Below are positions 51,957 to 62,527 of a DNA stretch of 64,000 nucleotides, piece by piece. The notes under the pieces are model-generated. The model did no database searches, was not told the DNA's origin, and was given only the letters and a program-made list of their open reading frames with translations. Within the stretch, counting starts at the first letter, position 1; each line of letters starts with the position of its first letter. Both the position numbers and the translations under genes were made by a program. The DNA is from Aliamphritea spongicola (GTDB lineage: Bacteria > Pseudomonadota > Gammaproteobacteria > Pseudomonadales > Balneatricaceae), in the NCBI GenBank assembly GCA_024347235.1, contig AP025283.1:4030001-4094000 (forward strand), written 5' to 3'.

Positions 51957-53035
51957 CTAACCCTCGTGAGCCGGTAGCAGCACAAACTTACCCACATGCT
52001 GTTTAGTCAGAAATAACTGCTGGGCTGCAACAATTTCCTCCAGCGGAAAAGCCGCTGCCAGCAGGGGCTGAATCTCCCCGTTTTCAATATAGGAGATCAG
52101 GTTTGGGAATACCGGCTCATCCCAGGCAGTGGTGCCGATCAGCCGTACGTCTTTCAGATACATATCACGCATATCCAGATCAACCACCGGCCCGGCAATC
52201 GCCCCGGAAGACACCAGCCGTCCACCCCGCTTCAGTAACTTAAGCATAGTCGGGAACCCCGCACCGGCGACGTTATCAACAACCAAATCCACCGACTGTT
52301 CCCCAGCAACGCCAGTAAATCGGCATCCGGGGCAGCAACCGGTCAGCACCTAACGGCTGCATCTGCGGATGCTTATCTTCACCGGCAATGGCAATCACCG
52401 TTGCCCCCGGCGTTTGGCCAGCTGCACCGTAGCCGAGCCAACGCCCCGGAGGCACCGGTTACCAGTACCACATCGGTGGCTTTCACCTTTGCCCGGTGCA
52501 GCATATTTTCCGACGTGCCATACGCACAGGGAATCGTTCCCAGCTGGGCATCGCTCCAGTCACAGTCCACCGGAAATACTTCTGAAGCAGGCACCTTTAC
52601 ATATTCTGCAAAGGCGCCGTCAAAATCTGACCCCATCCAGATATTATCCAGACTGTCATAACCATGTTCCCGCATACAGGCCCGTACCAGCACCCGCTTG
52701 CCCTTCAAGGTTTTATCCACACCTGCGGCCATTCCAACTACTTCACCGCAGCAGTCAGTCCCCTGAATAAACGGAAACGGGGTTTCTTTATTCCAGCCAC
52801 CGTCACTGCTTTCAGGTGTTAAGCCATCATCAGACGTCGCATTAGTCGATTCAGTCACCGATGATGAATACCAGCCCAGCCGGGTATTGATTTCAGTGTT
52901 GTTGATACCCGCAGCCAGCACCTTCAGCAGTACTTCGCCTTCTTGCAGTTCCGGCACCGGTACATCTTTATATTCCAACCGCTCATAGCCACCGTTACCT
53001 GTGGTAACCACTGCTTTCATCATCTTCGGCGTCAT
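51957..53035 (-). CDS. Medium-chain alcohol dehydrogenase/reductase family protein, frameshifted
   Basis: About 360-residue zinc-type MDR oxidoreductase. MMKAVVTTGNGGYERLEYKD opening, GEVLLKVLAAGINNTEINTR, FIQGTDCCGEVVGMAAGVD, then the NAD(P) fold around VVLVTGASG-GVGSATVQLAK and LVVDNVAGAGFPTMLKLLKR; ends VGKFVLLPAHEG. An unusual Ser/Thr/Asp-rich stretch (SSSVTESTNATSDDGLTPES) lies between the first domain strands. Breaks near 52450, 52420 and 52300. No substrate can be assigned. Confidence 0.82.
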
Positions 53036-53124
53036 CGCTCTGCCTCTGTTTTTGCAATAAAGACCGTATCCACCTTACAGCGGATACGGCCAACCTTGAC
53101 AGAACTTTTTGTAAAAACAGCCAC

Positions 53125-54361
53125 TCAGATAACGGCTAACTTAGCCCGGGCCACCGCCTGCTTACGCATCCGGAAACCGTAACCGGCAACCGCTGCAAAA
53201 GTGCCTGCCGCCAGGAACACCCAGTGCACGCCGACCATAATCAGAACCGAACCCAGCGCCACGGCGGCCAGTTCACTGCCCATACTCACCGAACGGTACA
53301 TGCCCATAGCCTCTCCCTGCTGAGCTTCACTGGCTTCATTTGACACCACCAGCGAGGTTGCCAGCTCACTGACAGTCATACCGACACCGGTGAACAGTAA
53401 AGTAAGCGCAAAGCCTTCCAGCGTATCCATCAGCGGCAAACTGAGCATTCCCGCGGCCATCAGCGTATGGCCCACCATCCCCAGATTTGAGGTCTTCATC
53501 CGGGCTTTTAACCGTGCTCCTATCCAGCTGCCGAACATCATCGGAATACTGATGCATACAGCACTCCAGGCAATTTCCGTGGCCCGAAGTCAAAGACATC
53601 CACGGTGTAAACATTGAAGTAAGAAAAGTACATGCTGATCGCCAGGTAGCTGAAGAGAGTCAGGGCAAACAGCGGAGCCAGCTTCGCATCCTTTAACAGC
53701 GCCCAACGGGATGTCTGCAGATGTCTGGCCTGCGCCTGCTGTCGCTGTTCCGCACTCGGTTTAATACCCGGTAACCAGAGCGTGATCATCAGCATATTCA
53801 CCAGCGCCAGCGACATACCGAAAACAAACGGCAGGCTGTAGTCATTCCATGCATAGGCCGCGTAACCACCGCTCAGAGGGCCGATAATCCAGCCCAGATT
53901 CAGCGCCATGTTAATCCGCGCAAACAACCTGGGCTTGCTTTCCGGTGTACTGATATCCGCCGCAATCGCCTGAGCTATGGCGACATTACTGTTAAAGAAC
54001 CCGGCCCCCAGACGGCTGATCACCAGCAACCATAAACTGCCGGTATAAATGGCCACCACCATGCCCAGATACCCGGTAGCGACCCCAAGCAGGGTAAACT
54101 GCAAAACCTGCTTTCGGCCAATCCTATCGGAATAGCGACCAAATAAAGGCGCACCAAATAACTGCCCAATGGGGTACAGTAAAATCACCGCCCCCAGCCA
54201 CCAGACCCTGGCCACCTGGTCCAGCCCCTGCAGCGCGGTGAATAATTCTTTTTCTGTATCAAGAAACAGCGGCGTCAGTACCGGCGCCGGCATACTGAAA
54301 CCGGCGACGGACAACAGTACCGTCAGGCAGATTGCCCACTGCAGTGAAGGGAATAACGCAT
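53125..54361 (-). CDS. MFS exporter, frameshifted
   Basis: About 412-residue twelve-helix drug/metabolite exporter of the TetA-like branch. Start ATG 54361 with AAGGAG upstream; one base is lost or gained near 54325, after which CLTVLLSVAGFSMPAPVLTP follows. Motif A reads APLFGRYSDRIGRKQVLQF and motif C-like ISRLGAGFFNSNVAIAQAI. A second break near 53575 precedes MMFGSWIGARLKARMKTSNL. Divergent from a SufR-like regulator, with an AT-rich dyad between them, so it is probably controlled by it. Confidence 0.85.
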
Positions 54362-54392
54362 AAGCTGCTCCTTAATCTCTGACTCAACTATT

Positions 54393-54414
54393 AAATAAAC
54401 AAAATACTTTATTT
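54393..54414. promoter_or_regulatory. Dyad between divergent MFS and SufR-like genes
   Basis: AAATAAA (54393-54399) and TTTATTT (54408-54414) are inverted around eight bases in a very AT-rich stretch, 32 bases upstream of the exporter start on its strand. Possible operator of the divergent regulator. Confidence 0.45.
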
Positions 54415-54486
54415 ATTCTGATAACTGACACTTATTAAGTAAAGCTTTTAGTTGATTAAATAAATCAATCCCGCATAATTGATTTT

Positions 54487-55107
54487 ATGAATGACAGCAG
54501 CGACCGAATTCTTTACCTCCTCAAAACCAAGGGCCCGCAAACCGCAGCGGCACTGGGCAAACTTCTGGACATTACCTCCATGGGTGCCCGCCAGCATTTG
54601 CAGGCACTGGAAGAACGCCAACTGGTAAGTTGGGAAGACATTTCCGCCGGCCGGGGACGCCCTTCCCGGTACTGGCAGCTCACTCCGCAAGCCTGGCAAC
54701 AGTTTCCGGACAGCCATGGCGAGCTGATGATCACCATGCTGGATTCAATTCAGGCGGTATTCGGTGATGCCGGACTGGAACAACTGATCAGCCAGCGGGA
54801 ACAACAACTGGACAGCCAGTACCATGCCGCACTGGCAAACTGCCCGACACTGGAAAAGAAGCTGGAAAAGCTGACCGAACTGCGCAGCCTTGAAGGCTAC
54901 ATGGCACAGTGGCAGGAAGATGAAGAAGGCTACTGGTTCATTGAAAACCACTGCCCGATTTGTGCAGCAGCCCGGCGCTGCCAGAATTTTTGCCGTTCCG
55001 AACTGCAACTGTTTCAGTCGCTGTTCGCAGAGCAGGCCAGTGTGAGTCGGGAAGACTATATCCTCGACGGCGCCCGGCGCTGCTCTTACCGGATAAGCCC
55101 GTTATAA
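54487..55107 (+). CDS. SufR-like HTH regulator with four-cysteine (Fe-S) motif
   Basis: Intact 206-residue regulator. N-terminal winged helix: RILYLLKTKGPQTAAALGKL, MGARQHLQALEERQLVSW and the wing GRGRPSRYWQLT. C-terminal ENHCPICAAARRCQNFC, then SELQLFQSLF and DGARRCSYRI, which is the SufR-type cluster-binding pattern (NCP, C-x-x-E-L, C-x-Y-x-I). SufR proteins bind an iron-sulphur cluster and sense iron or oxidative status. Here it is divergent from an MFS exporter rather than suf genes, so its role may differ. Confidence 0.85.
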   Translation: MNDSSDRILYLLKTKGPQTAAALGKLLDITSMGARQHLQALEERQLVSWEDISAGRGRPSRYWQLTPQAWQQFPDSHGELMITMLDSIQAVFGDAGLEQLISQREQQLDSQYHAALANCPTLEKKLEKLTELRSLEGYMAQWQEDEEGYWFIENHCPICAAARRCQNFCRSELQLFQSLFAEQASVSREDYILDGARRCSYRISPL

Positions 55108-55111
55108 CCGC

Positions 55112-55384
55112 CTAAAGATATTCATACCGGTTAACCACCGGCGCAGTAATATCCCAGCGGCCGGATACCCCGGCGCGGATCACCACGCGGTTACCTGGGG
55201 CAATGGCAACCTTATCGCCAAACTGCGTGTGAATAACCGCCCCCTGCTGCACAATGAACTGCACATCCTGATCGTAATCATAGGCAAATTCACTGATCTC
55301 TCCGCTTTCCCACAGCTCCCAGCTCTGGCAGGCAGCCTGCTCTTCAGCGCTGACGGTATGGATTTCTATCATTTTCTCAGACAT
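55112..55384 (-). CDS. Small cupin-like protein
   Basis: Intact 90-residue protein, MSEKMIEIHTVSAEEQAACQ at the start, then FAYDYDQDVQFIVQQGAV and GDKVAIAPGNRVVIRAGVSG, the two beta-hairpins of a short DUF861-like cupin; metal-binding histidines are mostly missing. The start overlaps the stop of the GMC oxidoreductase gene by eight bases, so the two are coupled. It may bind or sense a product of that enzyme. Confidence 0.8.
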   Translation of the reverse strand: MSEKMIEIHTVSAEEQAACQSWELWESGEISEFAYDYDQDVQFIVQQGAVIHTQFGDKVAIAPGNRVVIRAGVSGRWDITAPVVNRYEYL

Positions 55385-57075
55385 TCGGTGCTTCTCCGTT
55401 CACTGCAGGTTGATCTGATAATTGCCCGGTATACGCCGGACGGCTGAAATACGCCGGTGCCTGCTCTGTTAACGCCGGTTTATCCAGCAACAGGTCGCAG
55501 GCTTTTTCTGCCAGCATGATGGTGGCAGCGTTGATATTGGCACTGGGCAGGGATGGCATCACAGAGGCATCAATCACCCGCAGGTTCTGTACCCCACGTA
55601 CCCGCAACTGGCTGTCGACCACCGCCATGGCATCTTCTTGCGTACCGATCTTGCAGGTACCGCACGGATGATAAGCACTGGCGGCATCTTCCCGGATAAA
55701 CTCATCCATGGCCTTGCCTTCGCGGATATGAATTCCCGGGGTATCCTCACGGTAATGATACGGTTTAAATGCCGGCTGCCGGGCGGCTTCCAATCCCAGA
55801 CTCATGGCTTCACGCATCACCCGCCAGTCTTCATCAGTGGCCATATAGTTCGGATCAATCCGTAACGGATCCGTTGCTTTATTACTGCGTAAACGGACAT
55901 TGCCCCGACTGGTTGGCCGCATCGGCCCGACACCGATCCGGTAACCGTAGGTAGTCGGCACCGGAATCCAGTCTTTATCAAAAAACACCGGGAAGAAATG
56001 AAATTGTATATCCGGATGAACCGTCTCCGGAGAACTGTTCAGAAACGCGCCTACGTGGCACTGATTCACTGAAGCAACGCCTGCTTTTGCGCCAAACCAC
56101 TGAATACCCGCCCATAACATCCGGTGGGGCTGTAACTCCCGGTTCAGAGAAACAGGCTGTTTAGTTTCAATCTGAATATGGCACTCGAGGTGATCCTGCA
56201 GATTTTCACCCACCCCGGCAGGTCTGCCTGACAGTCGATATCATGCTCTTTAAGATGAGCCGCCGGGCCAATACCGGAGAGCATCAGCAACTGTGGTGAA
56301 CCAAACACACCGGCACACAACAGGGTTTCCTGATCCGCTGAAACATCCAGTACCTGCTGCTTATACTTCACCTGACAACCGGTCACCGCAGTTCCCTGAA
56401 GATTTACCTTCAGTATCTGACAACCGGTCCAGACCGTGAGATTATCCCGGGCCGGCATATTATGCAGATACGCAAAAGCCGTGCTGTTGCGCACGCCTTT
56501 CTTCACACTCATTTCAAAGCGGGAAACCCCTTCCTGCTGATAGCCGTTCACATCCTCCGTCAGCGGCCAGCCCGCTTCCTGACCGGCCTCCAGAAACGCC
56601 GCATTCAGCGGGCTGAGCTGTTCCTGACGCTGCACCCCGACCGGGCCGGCAGTACCACGGTAAATGCTGTCCACAGTACTGCTTTCTATTTTCTTAAAAT
56701 ACGGCAGGCAACTGGCCCAGTCCCAACCTTCGGCGCCTTCCTCTTGCCAGCGGTCATAATCCAGCGGATGCCCCCGCAACCAGGTCATACCGTTAATCGA
56801 CGAAGAGCCCCCAACACCCGGCCACGGGGCTGCTGAATTTCCCGGTTGTTAAGATGCTTTTGCGGCTCAGTATGAAACCACCAGTTATATTTAGAGGTGG
56901 GTTTGAATGCTGACCGCAGGCCTGCAGGCATTTGCAAAATCCAGGACTTATCCGAGCTTCCTACTTCCAGCAGCAATACCTGATGGCCAGCATCCGCCAG
57001 TCGGCGTGCTACTACGCAGCCAGCAGAGCCTGCGCCGGCAACAATATAGTCATAACGTGTTTGCATACTCTTCAT
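55377..57075 (-). CDS. GMC-family FAD oxidoreductase (choline dehydrogenase-like), two frameshifts
   Basis: About 566-residue flavoenzyme of the glucose-methanol-choline family, oxidising an alcohol. FAD site YDYIVAGAGSAGCVVARRLA; the GMC signature QPRGRVLG-GSSSINGM spans a break near 56803; second signature GVFGSPQLLMLSGIGP; another break near 56210 precedes VGENLQDHLECH; active-site histidines in YHPCGTCKIG and ASVMPSLPSANINAATIMLA. BetA-like, but betB and betI are absent nearby, so choline is not certain. Divergent from a LysR gene. Confidence 0.88.
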
Positions 57076-57163
57076 CTCATTATCCGGCCAGAAGCCTTTA
57101 GCGCAGCGCTTGAGGTCCGTTAACTCAGTTACAAATCACTATAAAGCCCGGCCCCGCATAAAT

Positions 57164-57196
57164 ATATTTAAATTGAAATAAGTATTACTTAAATAT
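57164..57196. promoter_or_regulatory. AT-rich inverted repeats between divergent GMC and LysR genes
   Basis: ATATTTAA (57164-57171) pairs with TTAAATAT (57189-57196), and inside lies AAGTA-T-TACTT (57180-57190), a T-N11-A-like LysR box. About 42 bases before the LysR start and 90 before the GMC start: a plausible LysR operator. Confidence 0.5.
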
Positions 57197-57237
57197 AATT
57201 TATAAAATATTCACAACCGATAACTCTCAGAAAACCT

Positions 57238-58090
57238 ATGCGCCATCTCGACCTGAATCTGCTCATGACATTTAAAGCCATTGCGGAATGTCACAGCCTG
57301 ACCCTGGCTTCCCAGCGGGTAAACAAAACCCAGGCGGCGATCAGTATTCAGCTGAAAAACTTGAAGAACTTACCGGCTGTAAGCTTATTGAACGGGGTTA
57401 TCACCAGGCAGTGCTGACAAAAGACGGCGAGGTTTTGCTGCAGTACGCCCGACGGCTGCTCAGCCTCAGCGACGAAGCCATTAACGCCCTGAACCCTGAA
57501 GAAGTACGCGGCACCGTCAGGTTCGGCATTCCAGATGATTACGCCAGCCTGATCCTCAAAGAAGCAGTACAGGCATTTGCCAGCCGCTATCCGGGGATCC
57601 GTCTGGAGATCCGCAACGATATCAGCCACAACCTGTTCAAAGGCCTGGAAAACGGTGATCTGGATCTGGCGCTGGTCACTCAGCGGGAAACCGACGCCGG
57701 CGGTAAGATGCTGCGCCGCGACCCACTGGTCTGGGTGGCCGATCAACACTTCGTCATCCCGGAGGGCCGCTGCCGCTGGCACTCTACCCCCACGGCTGCG
57801 GCTTTCGTAAAAACATTCTGGATGCACTGAGCAGCAGCCGGCAGGACTATTACATCGCCTTCGAATGCACCGGCGTGACCGGCGTTAAAATTGCCGTCGA
57901 CAGCGGCCTGGCCATTGCCGCCACCGCGCCAGCGCTAATTCAGCCAAACTGGCGAATCATTAGCCAGGACGAATACGCCCTGCCTAAACTGGATGCCATT
58001 GTTATTGAGCTGCGGCACGGAAAATCAGAGCCGGACACCGCCGTAAAATGCTTCGCTGAGAATATCCGCGAACTGCTGTCTGACGTGTAA
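57238..58090 (+). CDS. LysR-type regulator, two frameshifts
   Basis: About 284-residue regulator. MRHLDLNLLMTFKAIAECHS, LASQRVNKTQAAISIQLKNL (the last residue restored near 57360) and LIERGYHQAVLTKDGEVLLQ give the helix-turn-helix. The effector domain has GTVRFGIPDDYASLILKEAV and NGDLDLALVTQRET; after a break near 57770 PHGCGFRKNILDALSSSRQD continues to ENIRELLSDV. Divergent from the GMC/cupin pair, its likely target. Confidence 0.85.
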
Positions 58091-58379
58091 AAGCCGGAAA
58101 TTTACAACGGTTTTCCGCTTAAATCAGACATCGGAAAAGCCAATCACAGCCATCCGTATTTTCCATCTGACATCCCCGCAAAAGCAGCTAGAATGCAAAT
58201 TCTCATGGGATGCTCATCCCATCAGGCAAGACCCGGTAAACCTTCAGAAAACACTGTTAACACAAGCCATTACCTCAGCTCATGAGGAATGAGTTATTTG
58301 CATTTGGCTGCATATACAACAGCCACTAACGTGACAGGTTTTCAGACCCGCCAACCGTTATTCAGGAGCAGGGACGATC

Positions 58380-59273
58380 ATGAACCAGAGCTACTTAAAA
58401 GGTGCTTTACTGATACTGGCCGCCGGCCTTTGCTACGCCTTTCAACCGATCTTTGCGAAAGTTGCCTATGAAGACGGTGCCAACGCCATCGCCCTGATGC
58501 TGTTACGTTTCCTGCTGGCAGCCTGCCTGCTGCACCTTTACGTATTCCGCCAACGCAAGCGCCGCCTGGCAACTGAACTGACACGGATGAATGTCATTAA
58601 AATACTCGCGGTCGGTATGCTGGTCGGGATAGGTGCCATGTGTTATTTCATGTCGCTGGAGCGACTTTCCATTGGCCTGGCTACGCTGCTGTTCTATCTG
58701 TTCCCACTGTATATTTTTATCTTCTCAGTGATCCTGCGACTGGAAGCGATGTCGCTGCTGAAACTCACCGCCGTATTACTGGCCATTGGTGGCGTCTATA
58801 TCAGCGTTGATCTAAATGGCGAACTGCCCGTAACCGGCATATTACTGGGCTTATCTGCCGGTGCAATCTATGGCATCTACATCATGCTCAACAACCATTT
58901 TCTGGCCCATCAGGATACGCTGAGCAGTATTACCTGGGTCAGCAGCGGGGCATTCATCTGCTTTGCTATCCCCTCAATGGCCGGTCAGGCGGTTTTCCCT
59001 GACAGTATGCAAGGCTATGGGGCAGTGCTCGGGCTGGTCTTCATCAGCACCCTGCTGTCACTGACCCTGTTCCTGAAAGGCATCCGCCTGATTGCCCGCT
59101 CGACAGACACCTCGGTACTGGCAATGACCGAAATCGGCACCACCATGCTACTGGCCTGGTTACTGCTCAACGAACAGGCCAGCAGCCGGGAAATTATCGG
59201 TGCTGTTGTGATATTTGTGGCCGCCCTGATGATTCTGATGACCGGCCGAAAACGGGCTGCTGAAGTGACCTGA
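58380..59273 (+). CDS. EamA/DMT-superfamily transporter
   Basis: Intact 297-residue ten-helix inner-membrane permease. First repeat: GALLILAAGLCYAFQPIFAK, NAIALMLLRFLLAACLLHLY, LATLLFYLFPLYIFIFSVIL; second: LLGLSAGAIYGIYIMLNNHF, STDTSVLAMTEIGTTMLLAW, IIGAVVIFVAALMILMTG. A metabolite exporter by family. Preceded by about 290 bases with no gene. Not linked to the protease cassette that follows 110 bases on. Confidence 0.9.
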   Translation: MNQSYLKGALLILAAGLCYAFQPIFAKVAYEDGANAIALMLLRFLLAACLLHLYVFRQRKRRLATELTRMNVIKILAVGMLVGIGAMCYFMSLERLSIGLATLLFYLFPLYIFIFSVILRLEAMSLLKLTAVLLAIGGVYISVDLNGELPVTGILLGLSAGAIYGIYIMLNNHFLAHQDTLSSITWVSSGAFICFAIPSMAGQAVFPDSMQGYGAVLGLVFISTLLSLTLFLKGIRLIARSTDTSVLAMTEIGTTMLLAWLLLNEQASSREIIGAVVIFVAALMILMTGRKRAAEVT

Positions 59274-59385
59274 AGCATATACTCTGCCCAATCTGAAACT
59301 GAAACTCACGTGCCACTTGACCGGGTATGCCGATTTCGGAGATAGTCTTTTGCCAATGGAACATTCGCAATCTAAAAGGAATATC

Positions 59386-60608
59386 ATGCGCTATCTCCTC
59401 ATCCTCGCAGCGACAGTTATACTCGCCGGCTGCGAAGTCGCTCCTGTTAAAAATGTGCAGGAAATCAAGACCGAAACTCAGGTCAGCTCAAAAATTCAGT
59501 TACCCACTCAGATCCCTGTCGCCTATTACGCCAGCGCAGACGAACTGAACCGCATGTACCGGGGATCCCGGGGCTATTATCAGTGGGAATTCAATACCGG
59601 CATCCGTTTTCAGGAAGCTCTGGATCTGGTCATTCCGGGTATCTTTAAAAATGCAGAATCCCTGCAACTGGGCAGCTCACCGCAATACCTGTTTACCTTT
59701 GAAAGTAAGCAGGACTATGACACTGTCTGGGGAGCTTATAAGATCAGCCTGAACACCCGGGTAATCGACCGTGACGGCAATGAAGTATTCAAAACCCAGA
59801 CCAAGGGCAGTGCTTCAGCCGGTAATGACAGCGGTGCAGGCTATATGAATGCCTATGCAACTGCACTCAAGGAAGCCAGCTACCGTTTTCTGAACCATAT
59901 GGGTGCCGAAAAACTGGCGGCTCTGGAAACACAACCCGCGCCGATTAAGCTGAATTCTGACAATATCAAAGCCTTGCTTAAAGAAATTAAGCCTGTCGGT
60001 ACCGGCAGCGGTTTTTATATCAACAAGGAAGGCCAGATTCTCACCGCATCCCATGTGGTTCAGAGCTGCCTGCTGACTCAGGTTCGTTTAAACGATCAGA
60101 CCTTTGATACTGAACTGGTCGCCCAAAGCAAGATTCTGGATCTAGCTGTGCTTCAGGCTTCTCCTGTTTCCGCCTACGCAAAGATTAGCGAAACAGGCGC
60201 CGTAAAACTGGGGAAAGTATTTTCACAACCAGCTATCCCCTGTCGGATATCCTCACCAGTCAGGCAAACCTTACTCTGGGTAACGTCAGCTCTATGGGCG
60301 GTGTGAAAGGTGCATTTTCTAACTTCCAGTATTCAGCACCGATCCAGCCGGGCAGCAGTGGCGGACCGATTATTACCCATACAGGTGAAGTCTCAGGCGT
60401 GGTTACCAGCACACTGAATCAAAATTATATTTTGGCCACCACCGGCACAACGGCGCAGAATATCAACTTCGGCGTGGCTAACCGCTATGTACGGAAATTT
60501 CTGGATAACAACCGGATACATTATTCGTCCGGTAAACCCGCCAAGGATTTTTCCGCAGCCACTCAGGACGCAGTGAACTATACCGTTCAGGTTATCTGCT
60601 ATAAGTAA
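59386..60608 (+). CDS. Trypsin-like serine protease lipoprotein, copy A1, one frameshift
   Basis: About 407-residue predicted lipoprotein. Start at 59386 (MRYLLILAATVILAGC, lipobox LAGC, Cys16) with AAAAGGAAT upstream. Residues 20-190 form an unrecognised domain (YQWEFNTGIRFQEALDLVIP). The C-terminal part is a trypsin-like (HtrA/S1C-like) domain: His223 in TGSGFYINKEGQ followed by LTASHVVQSC, Asp252 in SKILDLAVLQ, and the nucleophile in PIQPGSSGGPIITHTGEVSG. One break near 60222. No PDZ domain follows; it ends AVNYTVQVICYK. Ten bases separate it from the next gene, its partner B1. Probably a periplasm-facing or surface quality-control or processing protease. Confidence 0.85.
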
Positions 60609-60618
60609 GGACGCTACG

Positions 60619-61212
60619 ATGAAACGCTCAGTATTACGATTTATTCCCCTGCTCATTGCCCTGTTCACAGTTTCTGGCGTACAGGCAGAAAACGATCCTC
60701 AGCAGGTTCAGCCCTACCAGCATCAGGGTAAAAAATATCCTCCGGTATATTTTATTACCAATATAAAAGGTGCTGATATTAAACAGACGCTCGAAGAGCA
60801 TCAGGCATTCGCTGAACTGGATGAAGATGCCATCGGCGCCCCACTGGCCGTTATTGCCTGGAGTGGGTTACGCATGAAACAGGACGCCACAGGCTTCTCC
60901 AGCCTGATGTTATCGGCCAGCACACTTGGCATTATCCCGATCGTCTCTAACAAAGAATACAAGGTAGGTTACTTTGTGTACGCTGGCGGAGAACTGGTGG
61001 ATAAGTACATTTACTCCATGACCTCAGCCGACGTTGAGAATATTTGGGCTGGCCCACCCAGAGACAGTGACGAGCTGAAGCCTGCTGAACAGGTATTTGC
61101 AGAATCGACAGTCACTCAGTTCCTCCACGAAATCGCTGCTAACGAAGAGTTGGCAGAGCTGTTCGAGGAATATTACCTGTATGCTCCAGAAAACAAATCT
61201 GTATCTGAATAA
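60619..61212 (+). CDS. Secreted protein of unknown function, copy B1 (partner of A1)
   Basis: Intact 197-residue exported protein with signal peptide LLIALFTVSGVQA. The mature protein starts ENDPQQVQPYQHQGKKYPPV; conserved with its paralogue B2 are PYQHQG, PPVYF, a Ser/Leu-rich segment (SSLMLSASTLGIIP) and the acidic C-terminus LHEIAANEELAELFEEYYLY. No enzymatic motif. AAGGA precedes the start. Always found here directly after a protease gene, so likely its substrate, inhibitor or cofactor; this is inference from the duplicated arrangement. Confidence 0.8.
   Translation: MKRSVLRFIPLLIALFTVSGVQAENDPQQVQPYQHQGKKYPPVYFITNIKGADIKQTLEEHQAFAELDEDAIGAPLAVIAWSGLRMKQDATGFSSLMLSASTLGIIPIVSNKEYKVGYFVYAGGELVDKYIYSMTSADVENIWAGPPRDSDELKPAEQVFAESTVTQFLHEIAANEELAELFEEYYLYAPENKSVSE
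61123..61172 (+). repeat. 50-bp identical tract, first copy (3' end of B1)
   Basis: This stretch is identical to 63047-63096 in the paralogous gene B2, while the surrounding coding sequence is clearly diverged. Encodes LHEIAANEELAELFEE. Confidence 0.9.
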
Positions 61213-61220
61213 GCTATTTA

Positions 61221-61246
61221 ATGCCTGAAAAGTTCAGGCATTTTTA
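61221..61246 (+). terminator. Terminator between the two cassettes
   Basis: ATGCCTGAA (61221-61229), loop AAG, TTCAGGCAT (61233-61241) followed by T's. Only about 40 bases remain before the next start, so the second cassette either has a very compact promoter or depends on readthrough. Confidence 0.85.
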
Positions 61247-61284
61247 ACTGAAGATCCCCAACACTTTATCCCTGTGAGGCTTCT

Positions 61285-62527
61285 GTGCGCATTTTTTAAG
61301 TATCCTAACAGTGCTGTTTCTTGCCGGATGTAACACTGTTCCGATAAATAATTTTCAGGATGTCAAAACAAGTAGCAAACTTAACCCGGATATTAAAATC
61401 CCTGCCAATCTACCCGTTGCTTATTATGCAAAACATCGTGAACTGACACATACATTTGAATACGAATACACACCGAGAAGATGGGTATTCAACACCGGTG
61501 AACAGTTCAAAAGTGCATTAGACCTGACCTTTCAGGGTATGTTTTCTGACGCCGAACCATTAAAACTTGGCAACAAACCTAAACTCATTTTTCTTTTTCG
61601 GCTAAACCAGAGTTTGAGCGTTTATTTGGTATAACATCGGTAACACTTCGCACGACAGTCTCTGACCGTGAAGGCAATGAAATATTTAAAACTCAGGTGG
61701 AAGAATCCTCTACTTCAGGGGACTATCAGGAGATTATGATGCTGCATTCAAATTTGCTTATGCAAAAGCTGTAAAAGAATCAGTCATTCAGTCACTGAAT
61801 CATTTGGGCGCTCAACAACTTGAATCACTGACCAACGCCCCGGCAGCAAAAACGTTTACTCAGAATGATGTGCAGCGTTTTCTGGGAGACACTAAGCCAT
61901 CCAGCATTGGCACAGGCTTTTTATTAACCAGTCCGGCCAGCTGATTACTGCTTCACATCTAGTTAACAGCTGTCTGCTAACCAAGATTAAAGATAAAGAT
62001 CAGGTTTATAACACGAACATCAGAGCACAGAGCCGTATTCTGAACATCGCACTTCTGGAATTAACTGAAGATAACCAGCGTAATCCTGTCAGTTTTGCCA
62101 GACTCAACCCGGAAATAATCACTGCTCCCGAGCAAGAAATATTTACTGCCAGCTACCCTGTTATTAATGCATTTATGCCTGATGCAAAGATTAAAAAAGT
62201 AAAATTTATTCACAAAGTGATACAGCTGACTCTATCGGCAAACTTGAATATCTGGCTAAAGCCGGATCAGGAACCAGTGGAGGACCTATCGTCACTTTTG
62301 ACGGAAAGCTGGCGGGGATGGTTATCCGATCAGTCAGTGAAGGCAGTTTACAAACAACCAAAGTAGCCGGTAAACCAAGTGTGAATATAGGATTGAGCAG
62401 CAAAATGATCAGTCAATTTCTGGACCGCAACAATGTACTGTATTCAGCAGAGAAACAGCCTGCAGATTTTGCGACAGCCTCGCAAGAAGCGATTAATTAT
62501 ACTGCCCGTGTATTTTGTTATAAATGA
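61285..62527 (+). CDS. Trypsin-like lipoprotein, copy A2, frameshifted and lacking catalytic Asp
   Basis: Paralogue of A1 over its whole length. GTG at 61285 with GAGG upstream; adding one T in the run near 61292 gives a lipobox LFLAGC. The N-terminal domain matches A1 (RRWVFNTGEQFKSALDLTFQ). Breaks near 61292, 61590, 61725, 61927 and 62213. In the protease part the histidine (LITASHLVNSC) and the serine (KAGSGTSGGPIVTFDG) are kept, but the aspartate position reads SRILNIALLE instead of SKILDLAVLQ. The stop TGA overlaps the ATG of B2 (62524-62527). Probably an impaired or non-proteolytic paralogue. Confidence 0.78.

Noticed and set aside
55377..58090. bet (choline to glycine betaine) operon.
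   Set aside because: Only a BetA-like GMC enzyme is present; betB, betI and a choline transporter are missing, the regulator is LysR-type, and a cupin gene is attached instead.
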